A stretch of 64,000 nucleotides of DNA from Peristeroidobacter soli. Its GTDB lineage: Bacteria; Pseudomonadota; Gammaproteobacteria; Steroidobacterales; Steroidobacteraceae. Below, piece by piece: positions 25,792-33,738 of this stretch. The notes under the pieces were generated by a model. That model was not told where the DNA came from. It saw only the letters and a program-made list of their open reading frames with translations, and made no database searches. The translations under genes and the position numbers were made by a program. The stretch covers positions 1,586,640 through 1,650,639 of the forward strand of contig NZ_ML142848.1 of NCBI RefSeq assembly GCF_004138485.1, in the 5' to 3' direction. Positions within the stretch are counted from its first letter, which is position 1. Each line of letters starts with the position of its first letter.

Positions 25792-26898
25792 CTACTCCCT
25801 CGCCGCTCCTGCCAATAGCTCAAAAGAAAACCTGTTTGTAGCCAAAGGAACGCCGCGGATTTTCTTATTCCCCACCAGCTGGCTCGATACTCGAATTTCG
25901 GATCCGTTGGCACGCGCGACGACTTGTGCCAGATATAGCCCGACGCCTCGCCCTTCTGCCACCTGGCGCGCCCACCGCCCGCGCTGCCGCTTGTTGAATA
26001 TTGTTTGTATTTCGTCATCTTCGATGTACGGCCCTTGAGATTCGACCATCACTTCGACCGTATGCAGGCGTTCGGTGATAGCGATCCGAATTGCGCCCGA
26101 TAAGCTGTACTTGACTGCGTTACTTATCAACGCGAACGGCACGAGCTTGAAACTATCGAACACGCGAACGTTCTTGAAGCTTTGGCCGCTAAGAAAAATC
26201 CGACTCCCGGCATCACCATCCTCGCCGTCTTGGATGCGGAACACATGCGCCAGCTTCAGCAACAACCCATGCAGCGAAATAAATGACTTTCTCCCAAACG
26301 AAGCTGCCGCCGGGTTGAAGTATATAGTCAGCAAATCAAATGAATCGCTCAGGAAACCTGCCGCCTTGACGAGAGACCGGAGATCTGAGTCGGCCCTCTG
26401 AAAGCGTTCCTCATCGGTGCCTTCGGGCAGTATTTTCGCCATCAGTCTGCCAGCGATTGTATCAATCTGACGGGCAAGCCGCGCCGGATCATGCAACGGC
26501 TCTAGCATCTCTGACTGACGCCCAAGAAACTCCGAATCGATTGCATGCAGGAGCTGCTCCACAGCCGCAACCTTGCTTTTCACTTCGTCTATGCTCGCAA
26601 ACCTCCCTTTGAGGAACGGCTTCAAGACTTTATGCGCCGAATTTGGATTTCTTTCGCCCCGCAATCCGAAGAACGTGAGCCGGGCATTCCGGAGCGACAC
26701 GACCACGAAGCTCATACCGTGCTCGCAAACGGCCTCGTCGACCAGACGATCCGCACGAGCGCACTGTGGCGCGCCGCCACACTTTGATGCGCACCGAGAT
26801 GATCGCGGCATGACCGTACCGTCATATATCTTGTTCTCAACCACGAGAGGCCAAGGAAAGGACACTGCCTTCGTGTCTAGGAGATCAACGATTCGCAT
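25792..26898 (-). CDS. HATPase-domain sensor-like protein
   Basis: A cytosolic protein of about 368 residues with a histidine-kinase-type ATP-binding domain in its C-terminal half. Numbered from the ATG at 26916, the N box is FALISNAVKYS (Asn266) and the glycine box GRGVGLYLAQ (322-330). The N-terminus has a cysteine cluster (Cys42, 46, 52, 64) that might bind metal. No classical HisKA box is evident; EPLHDP near 139-144 holds a possible phospho-histidine. The start could be 26916 or 26898; both overlap the end of the receiver-domain gene, so the pair forms one operon. Similar ATPases also occur in conflict systems, so it need not be a kinase. Confidence 0.75.
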   Translation of the reverse strand: MRIVDLLDTKAVSFPWPLVVENKIYDGTVMPRSSRCASKCGGAPQCARADRLVDEAVCEHGMSFVVVSLRNARLTFFGLRGERNPNSAHKVLKPFLKGRFASIDEVKSKVAAVEQLLHAIDSEFLGRQSEMLEPLHDPARLARQIDTIAGRLMAKILPEGTDEERFQRADSDLRSLVKAAGFLSDSFDLLTIYFNPAAASFGRKSFISLHGLLLKLAHVFRIQDGEDGDAGSRIFLSGQSFKNVRVFDSFKLVPFALISNAVKYSLSGAIRIAITERLHTVEVMVESQGPYIEDDEIQTIFNKRQRGRWARQVAEGRGVGLYLAQVVARANGSEIRVSSQLVGNKKIRGVPLATNRFSFELLAGAARE

Positions 26899-27661
26899 TG
26901 CGCAACACTCGGACAATATCCCGCACTACAGACCTTTCTTCACGACCATTGATCAGAGGCCAAACGAATTTGCCGAGGATCTGCTCACTTTCAGTTCCGC
27001 TCGCACTGGCCAGAGCTATATGCTTCAGTATGCGACGTCGCGAGCGACGCGGCACTGACATGAGGGAAGCATCGAGCGCACTGGCGAGACGCGGCGGATC
27101 CAGTTTTTCTCTTAGGGATAGATCGATAACATCTCTGCATTCATTAGCTCTTAAAGGCTTTTTCTTGTAATCGTTTGCCTGTTTGAAGAACGTCGTCGCC
27201 GTTGGATCGAATGACCTGCTAGACACTGCACAAATTTGCTGACGCGGGTTCTCCTCTCGCAAGCGTGCAATCAGTTTCAATCCTCCGTTCTCAATATCAT
27301 CCTTCACCACACCGTGCATATCTAAGAAAACGACATCGTATTCCGCCAAATGATGGATATCGCTCAATCGAACACTCTTGTAGCTCTTGACGTGGTAACC
27401 GTCGCGACGGAGCTCTTCCACCGGGAAATCAGCGATGTTGTCATCAACAATCGCAACCTCTCCCACATCCTTAACTGTAGAAGAATCCCACGTTGGCATG
27501 AAACTCTCGACAAGAGCAGCAGCACTCGAATGCCCGCCGACTAGCCTGATCGCCTTCCGAAGAATCAAAGTCAACGTGAACAAAGATCCCCCTATGGTGA
27601 TGACGTTAGCCATCCAACCCAACTCTCCGAGCCATGCCCTTATTTCTCCGAAAGCGGTCAT
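26885..27661 (-). CDS. Membrane-anchored receiver-domain protein
   Basis: A 258-residue protein: one transmembrane helix (about 17-39), a linker, then a response-regulator receiver (about 68-175) with the acidic pair Asp73/Asp74 (IVDDN), phospho-acceptor Asp114 (FLDMHG), Ser near 147 and the Lys in DYKKKP. The C-terminal 80 residues are helical with no DNA-binding domain. The ATG at 27661 has GGAGG about 10 nt upstream. A membrane-tethered receiver with no transcription output is unusual; it presumably signals by protein contact to the HATPase partner or to the divergent nuclease/NTPase operon. Confidence 0.78.
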   Translation of the reverse strand: MTAFGEIRAWLGELGWMANVITIGGSLFTLTLILRKAIRLVGGHSSAAALVESFMPTWDSSTVKDVGEVAIVDDNIADFPVEELRRDGYHVKSYKSVRLSDIHHLAEYDVVFLDMHGVVKDDIENGGLKLIARLREENPRQQICAVSSRSFDPTATTFFKQANDYKKKPLRANECRDVIDLSLREKLDPPRLASALDASLMSVPRRSRRRILKHIALASASGTESEQILGKFVWPLINGREERSVVRDIVRVLRNANR

Positions 27662-28220
27662 CCGTAGCTTTCCTCCGTGATTCTTAAGCAAACGTGTCTT
27701 TGATCGAGTGTTGAGAGCCCACTCGGAAATCGCCAATGGCGGGAAGTGGGTAAAAGCCAGGCTCCGGCTCCCCAGCCGCCCGGAGGCATTGCCTCTAGCG
27801 CTCAAGCATTATTTGATCGAGTGTTTCGGTTTGCGCGCCGACAGCCAATCTCCGAGAATCTCTCCGCAGGCGGCTTTGCCGGATTATGACCATCACCGCA
27901 CCACACTAGTCTGGTACGGAATTCTCAGTTCATGGCGTTCGTGTGATGAGACTTTGTTCTCTTGTTGCGGAATTCACTATTTATCCGACCTTCCCTTACC
28001 CGCGGCCATATCCCTGAGCCAGCCTTCGCAAGTCCCGAACGAAGGCTCACAACCCGCGGCCAACCGCCGGGGTCGTGCAAACCTCAACTGTGAGGCGTCT
28101 ACGGCAGCAGCACTCCCGATGACCGGGCAAGTCGCCCATAAATTCTTTATCGATTGTCCCTTGCGCCACTGACTCGCGGGCCCGATCACAGCGACTTCGT
28201 CATCATAGAGGTGGAGCATT
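27662..28220. promoter_or_regulatory. Divergent control region
   Basis: About 560 bp between the leftward sensor/receiver operon and the rightward nuclease/NTPase operon. Several short frames exist but none is protein-like. It contains two exact copies of TTTGATCGAGTGTT (27699-27712 and 27812-27825), 113 bp apart, which could be binding sites. Both promoters should lie here. Confidence 0.5.
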
Positions 28221-28331
28221 GTGTCGGGTTGTTGTATAGATCCGGCATCTCGGGTGCATTGCCATCGCCCCATTCTCAAGGAATCGATGTTCGTCCCCAC
28301 CTGGTTTGACGATGAACTGGACAACGAGTGA
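28221..28331 (+). CDS. Possible 36-residue leader ORF
   Basis: GTG start with GAGGTGGAG 4-12 nt upstream; reads to FVPTWFDDELDNE and a TGA that overlaps the ATG of the next gene (TGATG). The overlap suggests translational coupling. It is short and unlike any family I know, so it may be a leader peptide or chance. Confidence 0.35.
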   Translation: MSGCCIDPASRVHCHRPILKESMFVPTWFDDELDNE

Positions 28332-29653
28332 TGCGGTTTCAGAAATCCCACGGGCTTACGGAATCAGAGCGCGTCCTAGCGAATCTCTGCGAGGGCTCCT
28401 TCCTGCGGCTTTGGACGTATCCCAACCTCTATAAGAAGCTCAATAAGGAGCTAGCGGATCTACTAGTAGTGTTCGGAGACGATGTGGTCATATTTTCGGA
28501 CAAGTCCTGCGTATACCCCGAAAGCGGCGATACCACGCTGGACTGGACACGCTGGTTCAGACGGGCCATCGCCGCCTCTGCACATCAAATCCAGCAGGCT
28601 GAACGATGGATTCGCGCGAATCCTGACAAGATCTTTCTCGACGCAAAATGCATACGGCAACTGCCGATTCCCATGCCGAGCAGCGACCGCATACGCATTC
28701 ATCGCGTTTGCGTGGCGACGGGTGCAGCGCACCGGTGTCTCGCCGAGACAGCCCGTCCGAGCCTCGCTCTCGACCTGTCGATCCGGGGAGACGCCATGCC
28801 GCTTACCCTGGGCCGAGTGGACGAGGTGTCCGGGCATCTGCATGTGCTCGATGAAGCAAGCCTCACTTCCGTCCTTAATGAACTCAGCACGACTGCAGAC
28901 TTCATTGCATATCTTGTTGCGAGAGAAGAACTCGTGAGCCGAGGTTTCTTTCAGTCTGCCCGAGCAGAGGTTGACGTGCTGGCAGAGTATCTGTGGCACA
29001 ACCGCTCATTCCCCGCAGTCGCAGTCCCGTACAGCTTACGCGCAGGCTTATGGGAGCAATTGCTAGCGGACCCGACGTATCAAGCCGGACGTCGTGAAAA
29101 CGCGGTGAGCGCTTTCTGGGATGGGCTCATAGAGTACGTAACCGATCACTATCTCGAAGGTAGCCTCGAGTTCGGCAATGACGTGGAGATGAGCCAGTAC
29201 GAGGCACTTGCGCGGACAATGGCAAGCGAGAATCGCTTCTATCGCCGCATACTTTCAAAATCGGTACTGGAGCGTGCAGATAAGGCTAGGGAGCGAATGA
29301 TCTCAAGTCTTCTTCCTTCAGGACAACAGGACGTCTTCTACGTCCTGCTCATTGGCCCTGGCGCACAAAGCGGTGACTATGGCGCGTATCGCACTGCCCG
29401 AGGTCAGGAGTTGCAACTCCGATGTTATGCCGCGAAGGTCGTGCGACCAGAAGCCCGCATCATCGTCGGCATCGCTCTGGATGCTCGCGGGCTAGACGGA
29501 GGCTCGGAGGATTTCGTGTTCCTAGACACTGCGAATTGGACGCCCGATGACATGGAACGTGCGGCGCGCATCCGGAACCAGCAGAAATACTTTGTCCCGG
29601 GTCGGGTCATTGAGAGCCGAATGAACGAGGATGAGTATCCCGGCGCTCACTAA
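28331..29653 (+). CDS. Conserved unknown protein, possible PD-(D/E)XK-like nuclease
   Basis: A 440-residue soluble protein. The N-terminal 120 residues look like a nuclease-type fold: NKELADLLVVFGDDVVIFSDKS, then RWFRRAIAASAHQIQQAERW and IFLDAKCIRQLPIPMP. Acidic residues followed by a beta strand ending in Asp-Lys recall restriction-endonuclease cores, but the exact triad is not proven. The rest is helical. It overlaps the following Mrr/NTPase gene by 23 bp. A GTG at 28328 is an alternative start. I recall the family as recurring in defence loci; function is unknown. Confidence 0.7.
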   Translation: MRFQKSHGLTESERVLANLCEGSFLRLWTYPNLYKKLNKELADLLVVFGDDVVIFSDKSCVYPESGDTTLDWTRWFRRAIAASAHQIQQAERWIRANPDKIFLDAKCIRQLPIPMPSSDRIRIHRVCVATGAAHRCLAETARPSLALDLSIRGDAMPLTLGRVDEVSGHLHVLDEASLTSVLNELSTTADFIAYLVAREELVSRGFFQSARAEVDVLAEYLWHNRSFPAVAVPYSLRAGLWEQLLADPTYQAGRRENAVSAFWDGLIEYVTDHYLEGSLEFGNDVEMSQYEALARTMASENRFYRRILSKSVLERADKARERMISSLLPSGQQDVFYVLLIGPGAQSGDYGAYRTARGQELQLRCYAAKVVRPEARIIVGIALDARGLDGGSEDFVFLDTANWTPDDMERAARIRNQQKYFVPGRVIESRMNEDEYPGAH

Positions 29654-32600
29654 TCCAGAGAAATACGAGAAGACTGTGGACGATCGCGAAAAGCAAATTC
29701 CAGCGCCGAAATCTTGGGTAACGTTTGAAGATCTTTGCCACTCGCTTTTCAAGACCATATGGCGAGACCCACTTGCGCAGAAGAACGCTCGCGCGGGTCA
29801 GCCTCAACACGGCGTAGACATCTTCGGCTCTCCAGGCGGCCTGTACGGGAGTTACCAGGGAGTTCAATGCAAAGGCAAGGAGGCACAGTTCGGAGCCCAG
29901 GCATCACTTACCGAGATCGAAGCAGAAATCAGAAAGGCTGAGAAATTTGCACCTACGCTTGACCACTGGATCTTCGCGACAACAGCACCGGTAGACGGGC
30001 CGCTACAACAAGAGGTGCGAAAGATCTCTCGAACGCGAAGGGAGACAGGTCGCTTCACGGTGACTGTTCTCGGCTGGGGCGACATAGAGACCTTGCTCTG
30101 CGAGCACAAGAGTGTGCTCAAGACATTCTATCCCGAACTGGCCTTTGACATCGGGACCCTGCTCGATCGGCTCCAGAGCATGCCTCACGGTTTGGAGGTT
30201 CGAGAGCTTCTTGAGACAGTCAAAGGGCTGGGCACTTCAGGCCACCTGGCCCCCGGAATCCCAGTCTCTCCATGGAGACTCATTGAGTTCGGCGCAGGTC
30301 GGGATCTGGGTCCCGCGCTCTTGGGACGCCCGCTTGGGCCAAATGACGTGGCTGCCTGCCCGAAACTGGAAGAGGTGGACACGGTCCTTGCCGAGCTTAA
30401 GAACGCATTCTATGTTCGAATCGTTGGGGAGCCGGGCGCCGGCAAGTCAATCTGCGCATTTCAGGCAGCGATGCAATTGGCTGCAGATGGTTGGTCCGTT
30501 CTTCAGCTAAGAGATCCTCGCGCTCATTCCATCAGCTTAGTCAACCCAGATTCGGATCGGCCGACACTCTTCTTCATCGACGATGCCCATCTAACTGATC
30601 CCGCTACACTAGCCTCCGCAGAAGCAGCAGCCGGCTCGAAGCGATATCTCATCTCCGCACATAATGGAATCGACCGCGAAGGACCGTTCCGGGGCTGTGT
30701 AGTTATTGATGCCAAACGCGCCGTGCGAACGATAGCGACTTCACTTCGGTCCAATCCTGCACAAACCCTTGCCGTCGTTCAACGCGCAGACGATCACGTC
30801 GGCGAGTTAATGACGTACAGTCCTATCGAAGAGCGAATTGATCATGCAGAGAGAACCGCCAAGTTCCCTTGGCAGTTCTGCTTCATTCTCGGAGGAGGGT
30901 GGCGAAGAGCAAAGCAAGCAGCAGACAAAGCGCGGGCGAAGCGCGCCGATATCGTGCTCGCCGCTGCTGCAATTCATCAGCTAGCCTCGCGAGACTCCCC
31001 CCCAACGCTCGGGAAACTGACAGAGCTTCTTGAAGTGGCGGATATCAGTGCCAGCCAAGCGCACGAAGCACTGCAATGGCTGGTAAATGAACGGTTACTA
31101 CTCGACCTAACGGACTTGCGTTGCCCTCACCAACGGTTTGCTATCGTAGTGCTCGGCCAGATCCTGGCCACGGAGGAAAAGACGGGCAGAGATCGCATTG
31201 GACGCATCCTTTGCCATGTGATAAACGACATCTCGCACCCAATCGCCGGCCTCCGTTTGCTGCTTCATGAGTTCTCTTTTTGCGGTTCTGGCCAATATTC
31301 GTGGACGCATCTAGTTCCGAACGACAGTCTCAAGCCTCTCATCGAGAGGTGCTGGAAAGCATCCGGGCCAGAGGAACGAATGTTTGCAGCGCTGCTGATC
31401 AGCGAACTCGGCATGTACAACAAGGAGTGGCCGAAAATCCTTTTTAGTGACTCTCAGAGAATCCAGGTTATCGCCACGTGGATCTCTAATCTATCTCCAC
31501 CCATCGGATATGGTTTGGCGCGACTGCTACATGCAGTTCGACACAACAACAACGATGCGCTTGCTACAAAGATCGTTGAAGCAGCAGATCCACGCACGGT
31601 GGCGGCAGCGATATCCTTGGTTACGCCGACGACGGCGTATCATCTAAGCGAGTTCTTGTCCGCCGCCAGGATTAGGGACACGACTCAATGGGGACAGAAC
31701 GTCTTGTCGATCATTGAACGTGAAGCACTCATCGGACTGGCCAAAACTTGGCCACCATCGGAAGGCGCCAGCGGATTTGCAGCATTCTGTAAGAGCCTTG
31801 TTTGGACAGACGAAGACCTGCTTCTCAACATGGTCGAGGCATTCGTTCCAATAGCCCACCAACTACTGTCAGCTGATCCGATCTCTGCATTTCGCGACCT
31901 AGATGATATTGCATGGCATGTGCTGCGGGTTCTCGATCCGCTGAAAGTCTATGTGGGACAGTATGGCCCGAAATCTCGCCATCGCAAGATCGCCGCAAAG
32001 ATGCTTGGCGGCATCAAGCCCGATCGCGTCGCTGCGCAAATCTCTTCGGCACGCCTTCGCGACTTTCAAAGTGTCTCGTTCTTGCTGTCGTTCATGGCGC
32101 GTGCGGCGCGTAAGAAATTCGAGGCGACTGCCGCAGCTATGGACTGGACCAAGATCTCTGACACCATTGGAGCACATTGGCGCGGCCTGCCCCATGATGC
32201 CGAAGTGTTTATCGCAGTCGCCTATTCGGCGACTTCTGCAAGGAATGCGGTTCTGACGATGATTGAAAACAACATGACACGCATGGAGGTGATGCCAGCA
32301 CGACTTGCTCTCATGGCACCTTCATTAGCATATAAATACGTGGAGCAAGATGGTGTCATCGGGTTGGCCCACGGCGACCATGTCCAATGGCGCTTCGGAG
32401 TTGGAGTTATCGCTTACTTCGCCAGAGATCGTTCTGATCTACTCGAACGGCTCTTGCGCCCAGCCGAAGCACCGACGTCGAGCGTCCTTTCGAACGTCCA
32501 CCCAAGCTGGTATAAAGATGCCGCTGAGTACATCGAGATCCTGTCCGAAGTAGCGCCACAGAGCATGCAGCGCGTGCTTGACGGCGTCGACGTGAGCCGA

Positions 32601-32792
32601 GCTAGAGAAGGTTGGAGTAATGCCTTAGCTGCTGACAGCGGGGCGAGGCGCACAATTGCACTGCTGGTGGAAGCCAGCTCGGGTCGCTGTGATGAGCTAG
32701 GGGATCTGGCACGTGACTTACGCCTACGCTTCCCGAAAGCCTCCCTCGCGAAGCGGAAGAAGCGTGAGCGGATATCCGAGCGTGAAGCTTGA
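29631..32792 (+). CDS. Mrr-like nuclease fused to STAND-type NTPase
   Basis: A 1053-residue protein. Residues 28-130 form an Mrr-type PD-(D/E)XK nuclease: WVTFEDLC, then QPQHGVDIFG (Asp63) and GVQCKG (Gln79-Cys80-Lys81). A P-loop NTPase follows with Walker A VGEPGAGKS (Lys272) and Walker B LFFIDDAH (Asp317-Asp318). The remaining 650 residues are helical and repeat-like, suited to a sensor. Nuclease-NTPase-repeat order is that of Avs antiviral STAND proteins, though shorter than typical Avs. GAGG directly precedes the ATG and the gene overlaps its upstream partner by 23 bp. Could also be a modification-dependent restriction protein. Confidence 0.82.
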   Translation: MSIPALTNPEKYEKTVDDREKQIPAPKSWVTFEDLCHSLFKTIWRDPLAQKNARAGQPQHGVDIFGSPGGLYGSYQGVQCKGKEAQFGAQASLTEIEAEIRKAEKFAPTLDHWIFATTAPVDGPLQQEVRKISRTRRETGRFTVTVLGWGDIETLLCEHKSVLKTFYPELAFDIGTLLDRLQSMPHGLEVRELLETVKGLGTSGHLAPGIPVSPWRLIEFGAGRDLGPALLGRPLGPNDVAACPKLEEVDTVLAELKNAFYVRIVGEPGAGKSICAFQAAMQLAADGWSVLQLRDPRAHSISLVNPDSDRPTLFFIDDAHLTDPATLASAEAAAGSKRYLISAHNGIDREGPFRGCVVIDAKRAVRTIATSLRSNPAQTLAVVQRADDHVGELMTYSPIEERIDHAERTAKFPWQFCFILGGGWRRAKQAADKARAKRADIVLAAAAIHQLASRDSPPTLGKLTELLEVADISASQAHEALQWLVNERLLLDLTDLRCPHQRFAIVVLGQILATEEKTGRDRIGRILCHVINDISHPIAGLRLLLHEFSFCGSGQYSWTHLVPNDSLKPLIERCWKASGPEERMFAALLISELGMYNKEWPKILFSDSQRIQVIATWISNLSPPIGYGLARLLHAVRHNNNDALATKIVEAADPRTVAAAISLVTPTTAYHLSEFLSAARIRDTTQWGQNVLSIIEREALIGLAKTWPPSEGASGFAAFCKSLVWTDEDLLLNMVEAFVPIAHQLLSADPISAFRDLDDIAWHVLRVLDPLKVYVGQYGPKSRHRKIAAKMLGGIKPDRVAAQISSARLRDFQSVSFLLSFMARAARKKFEATAAAMDWTKISDTIGAHWRGLPHDAEVFIAVAYSATSARNAVLTMIENNMTRMEVMPARLALMAPSLAYKYVEQDGVIGLAHGDHVQWRFGVGVIAYFARDRSDLLERLLRPAEAPTSSVLSNVHPSWYKDAAEYIEILSEVAPQSMQRVLDGVDVSRAREGWSNALAADSGARRTIALLVEASSGRCDELGDLARDLRLRFPKASLAKRKKRERISEREA

Positions 32793-32942
32793 CACCGCCG
32801 TTGGTTCTTGCGGGACTTGCGAACTAGCGACCATCTTGGTGAGATTCGCATCAGTGACCGGCGAGACTCGACGTACCAACTCGGCGAACGCTGTGGCGAT
32901 CAGAAGTGCCCGCAACGTTACGCGCGTTCTCTCCACCGAACG

Positions 32943-33029
32943 CCAGTGCCAAATCCAGTGCCAAACTCGGGGATTTTTGAGGTGTTCCGGGGATCTACAT
33001 CCAACCACAATTCCGTAACTTACGAATTC
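32943..33029 (+). promoter_or_regulatory. Right-end candidate integrase arm sites
   Basis: Two copies of CCAGTGCCA (32943-32951 and 32955-32963) and a 20-bp block at 33010-33029, all matching elements beside the left core. They lie just inside the right attachment core. Confidence 0.55.
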
Positions 33030-33048
33030 TCCGATTCGCGGTCGAGTT

Positions 33049-33064
33049 TTCGAGTCCCTCCCTT
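33049..33064 (+). repeat. attR core
   Basis: Exact 16-bp copy of the tRNA-Met 3' segment at 12093-12108. It lacks the rest of the tRNA, so it marks the far end of the island. Confidence 0.88.
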
Positions 33065-33079
33065 CCATCATCCCTCACC

Positions 33080-33428
33080 TCAAGCCGCTGATTTCAGCGA
33101 CAGCCGCAAACCCAGCGCCTTGCTGATTCTGACCACCGTCTCGAACGAGAGCTCCGAGCCAGGCGCCAGGGCTTTACACAAGCCCGCGCGAGTCATTACC
33201 CGTATCGTTCGCCAGCTTCATGATGCCTCGTGCGCGAGCGATGTCATTTAGCACCGCCGTGATATAGGCAGGATCATCAGCCGCGTCCTCCATCGCCGCT
33301 TCCAGGTAAGCGGCCATGTCCCCCTCGCTCTCGAGGTAATTCGCCGCATCCCAGCGTCGATATCCGGCGGGCAGCTGTTGTTTGGCGCGCACCTTGGCGC
33401 GGGATTTGGTTCGAGCCTTTGTTGCCAC
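33080..33428 (-). pseudogene. HigA-type antitoxin, frameshifted
   Basis: The GTG-started frame reads the family N-terminus (WDAANYLESEGDMAAYLEAA, then NDIARARGIMKLANDTG) and stops early at 33174. The missing helix-turn-helix half (TRAGLCKALAPGSELSFETV, then KALGLRL) follows in another frame up to a stop at 33080. One extra base near 33195-33200 (GGTAATGACT) explains it. Probably non-functional, in keeping with the broken toxin gene beside it. Confidence 0.75.
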
Positions 33429-33431
33429 GGG

Positions 33432-33479
33432 TCAGCCCTCCAACTCAGCCACCATCTTCAGCACGCGATAGATATCCGT
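33432..33479 (-). pseudogene. Toxin gene remnant (HigB-like C-terminus)
   Basis: The last codons of a toxin frame, DIYRVLKMVAELEG and stop, lie 3 bp before the antitoxin start, as in HigBA modules. Everything upstream is replaced by IS110-type sequence. Confidence 0.5.
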
Positions 33480-33651
33480 CGCCACGTTTGCTGATTGAAC
33501 CCAGACGCCGAATATCGCCGGAGGAATACTCCCGCGGCGTCACCCCGCGTATCCACCTCAAACGATCGGCCCGAAGCTCTCGCGATGACTGATCGAGTGC
33601 ATATATCGATCTCGACCGCTGCACACGCCCAGCCAGCCTGATGAGAATCAA
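33469..33651 (-). pseudogene. IS110-family transposase remnant
   Basis: The stretch GVTPREYSSGDIRRLGSISK, continuing RGDGYL, is the conserved C-terminal motif of IS110/IS116 transposases. Only a fragment remains, out of frame upstream, and it is fused to the toxin tail. Confidence 0.7.
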
Positions 33652-33738
33652 TCGCCTCCGCGGCAGGCCTTCACTCCTCGATCAGAACCCGGTTCCTCGC
33701 CGTAGCAGCGTTGCTCGATTGTCAGCGAAGCCGACGAA

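Larger units (their letters stand above)
12093..33064. mobile_element. Integrative mobilizable genomic island inserted in tRNA-Met
   Basis: About 21 kb bounded by direct repeats of the tRNA 3' end (12093-12108 and 33049-33064). It has an integrase gene beside the tRNA, an excisionase remnant, an XRE regulator, a MOB_P-type relaxase/MobC pair with a nick-site motif, and defence-type cargo. No conjugative type IV secretion genes are seen, so it would need a helper element to transfer. That it excises today is doubtful because the excisionase frame is broken. Confidence 0.88.

Noticed and set aside
27708-28351. Frames on both strands in the divergent region
   Set aside because: None has a convincing start, family likeness or sensible composition; the region better fits promoters.
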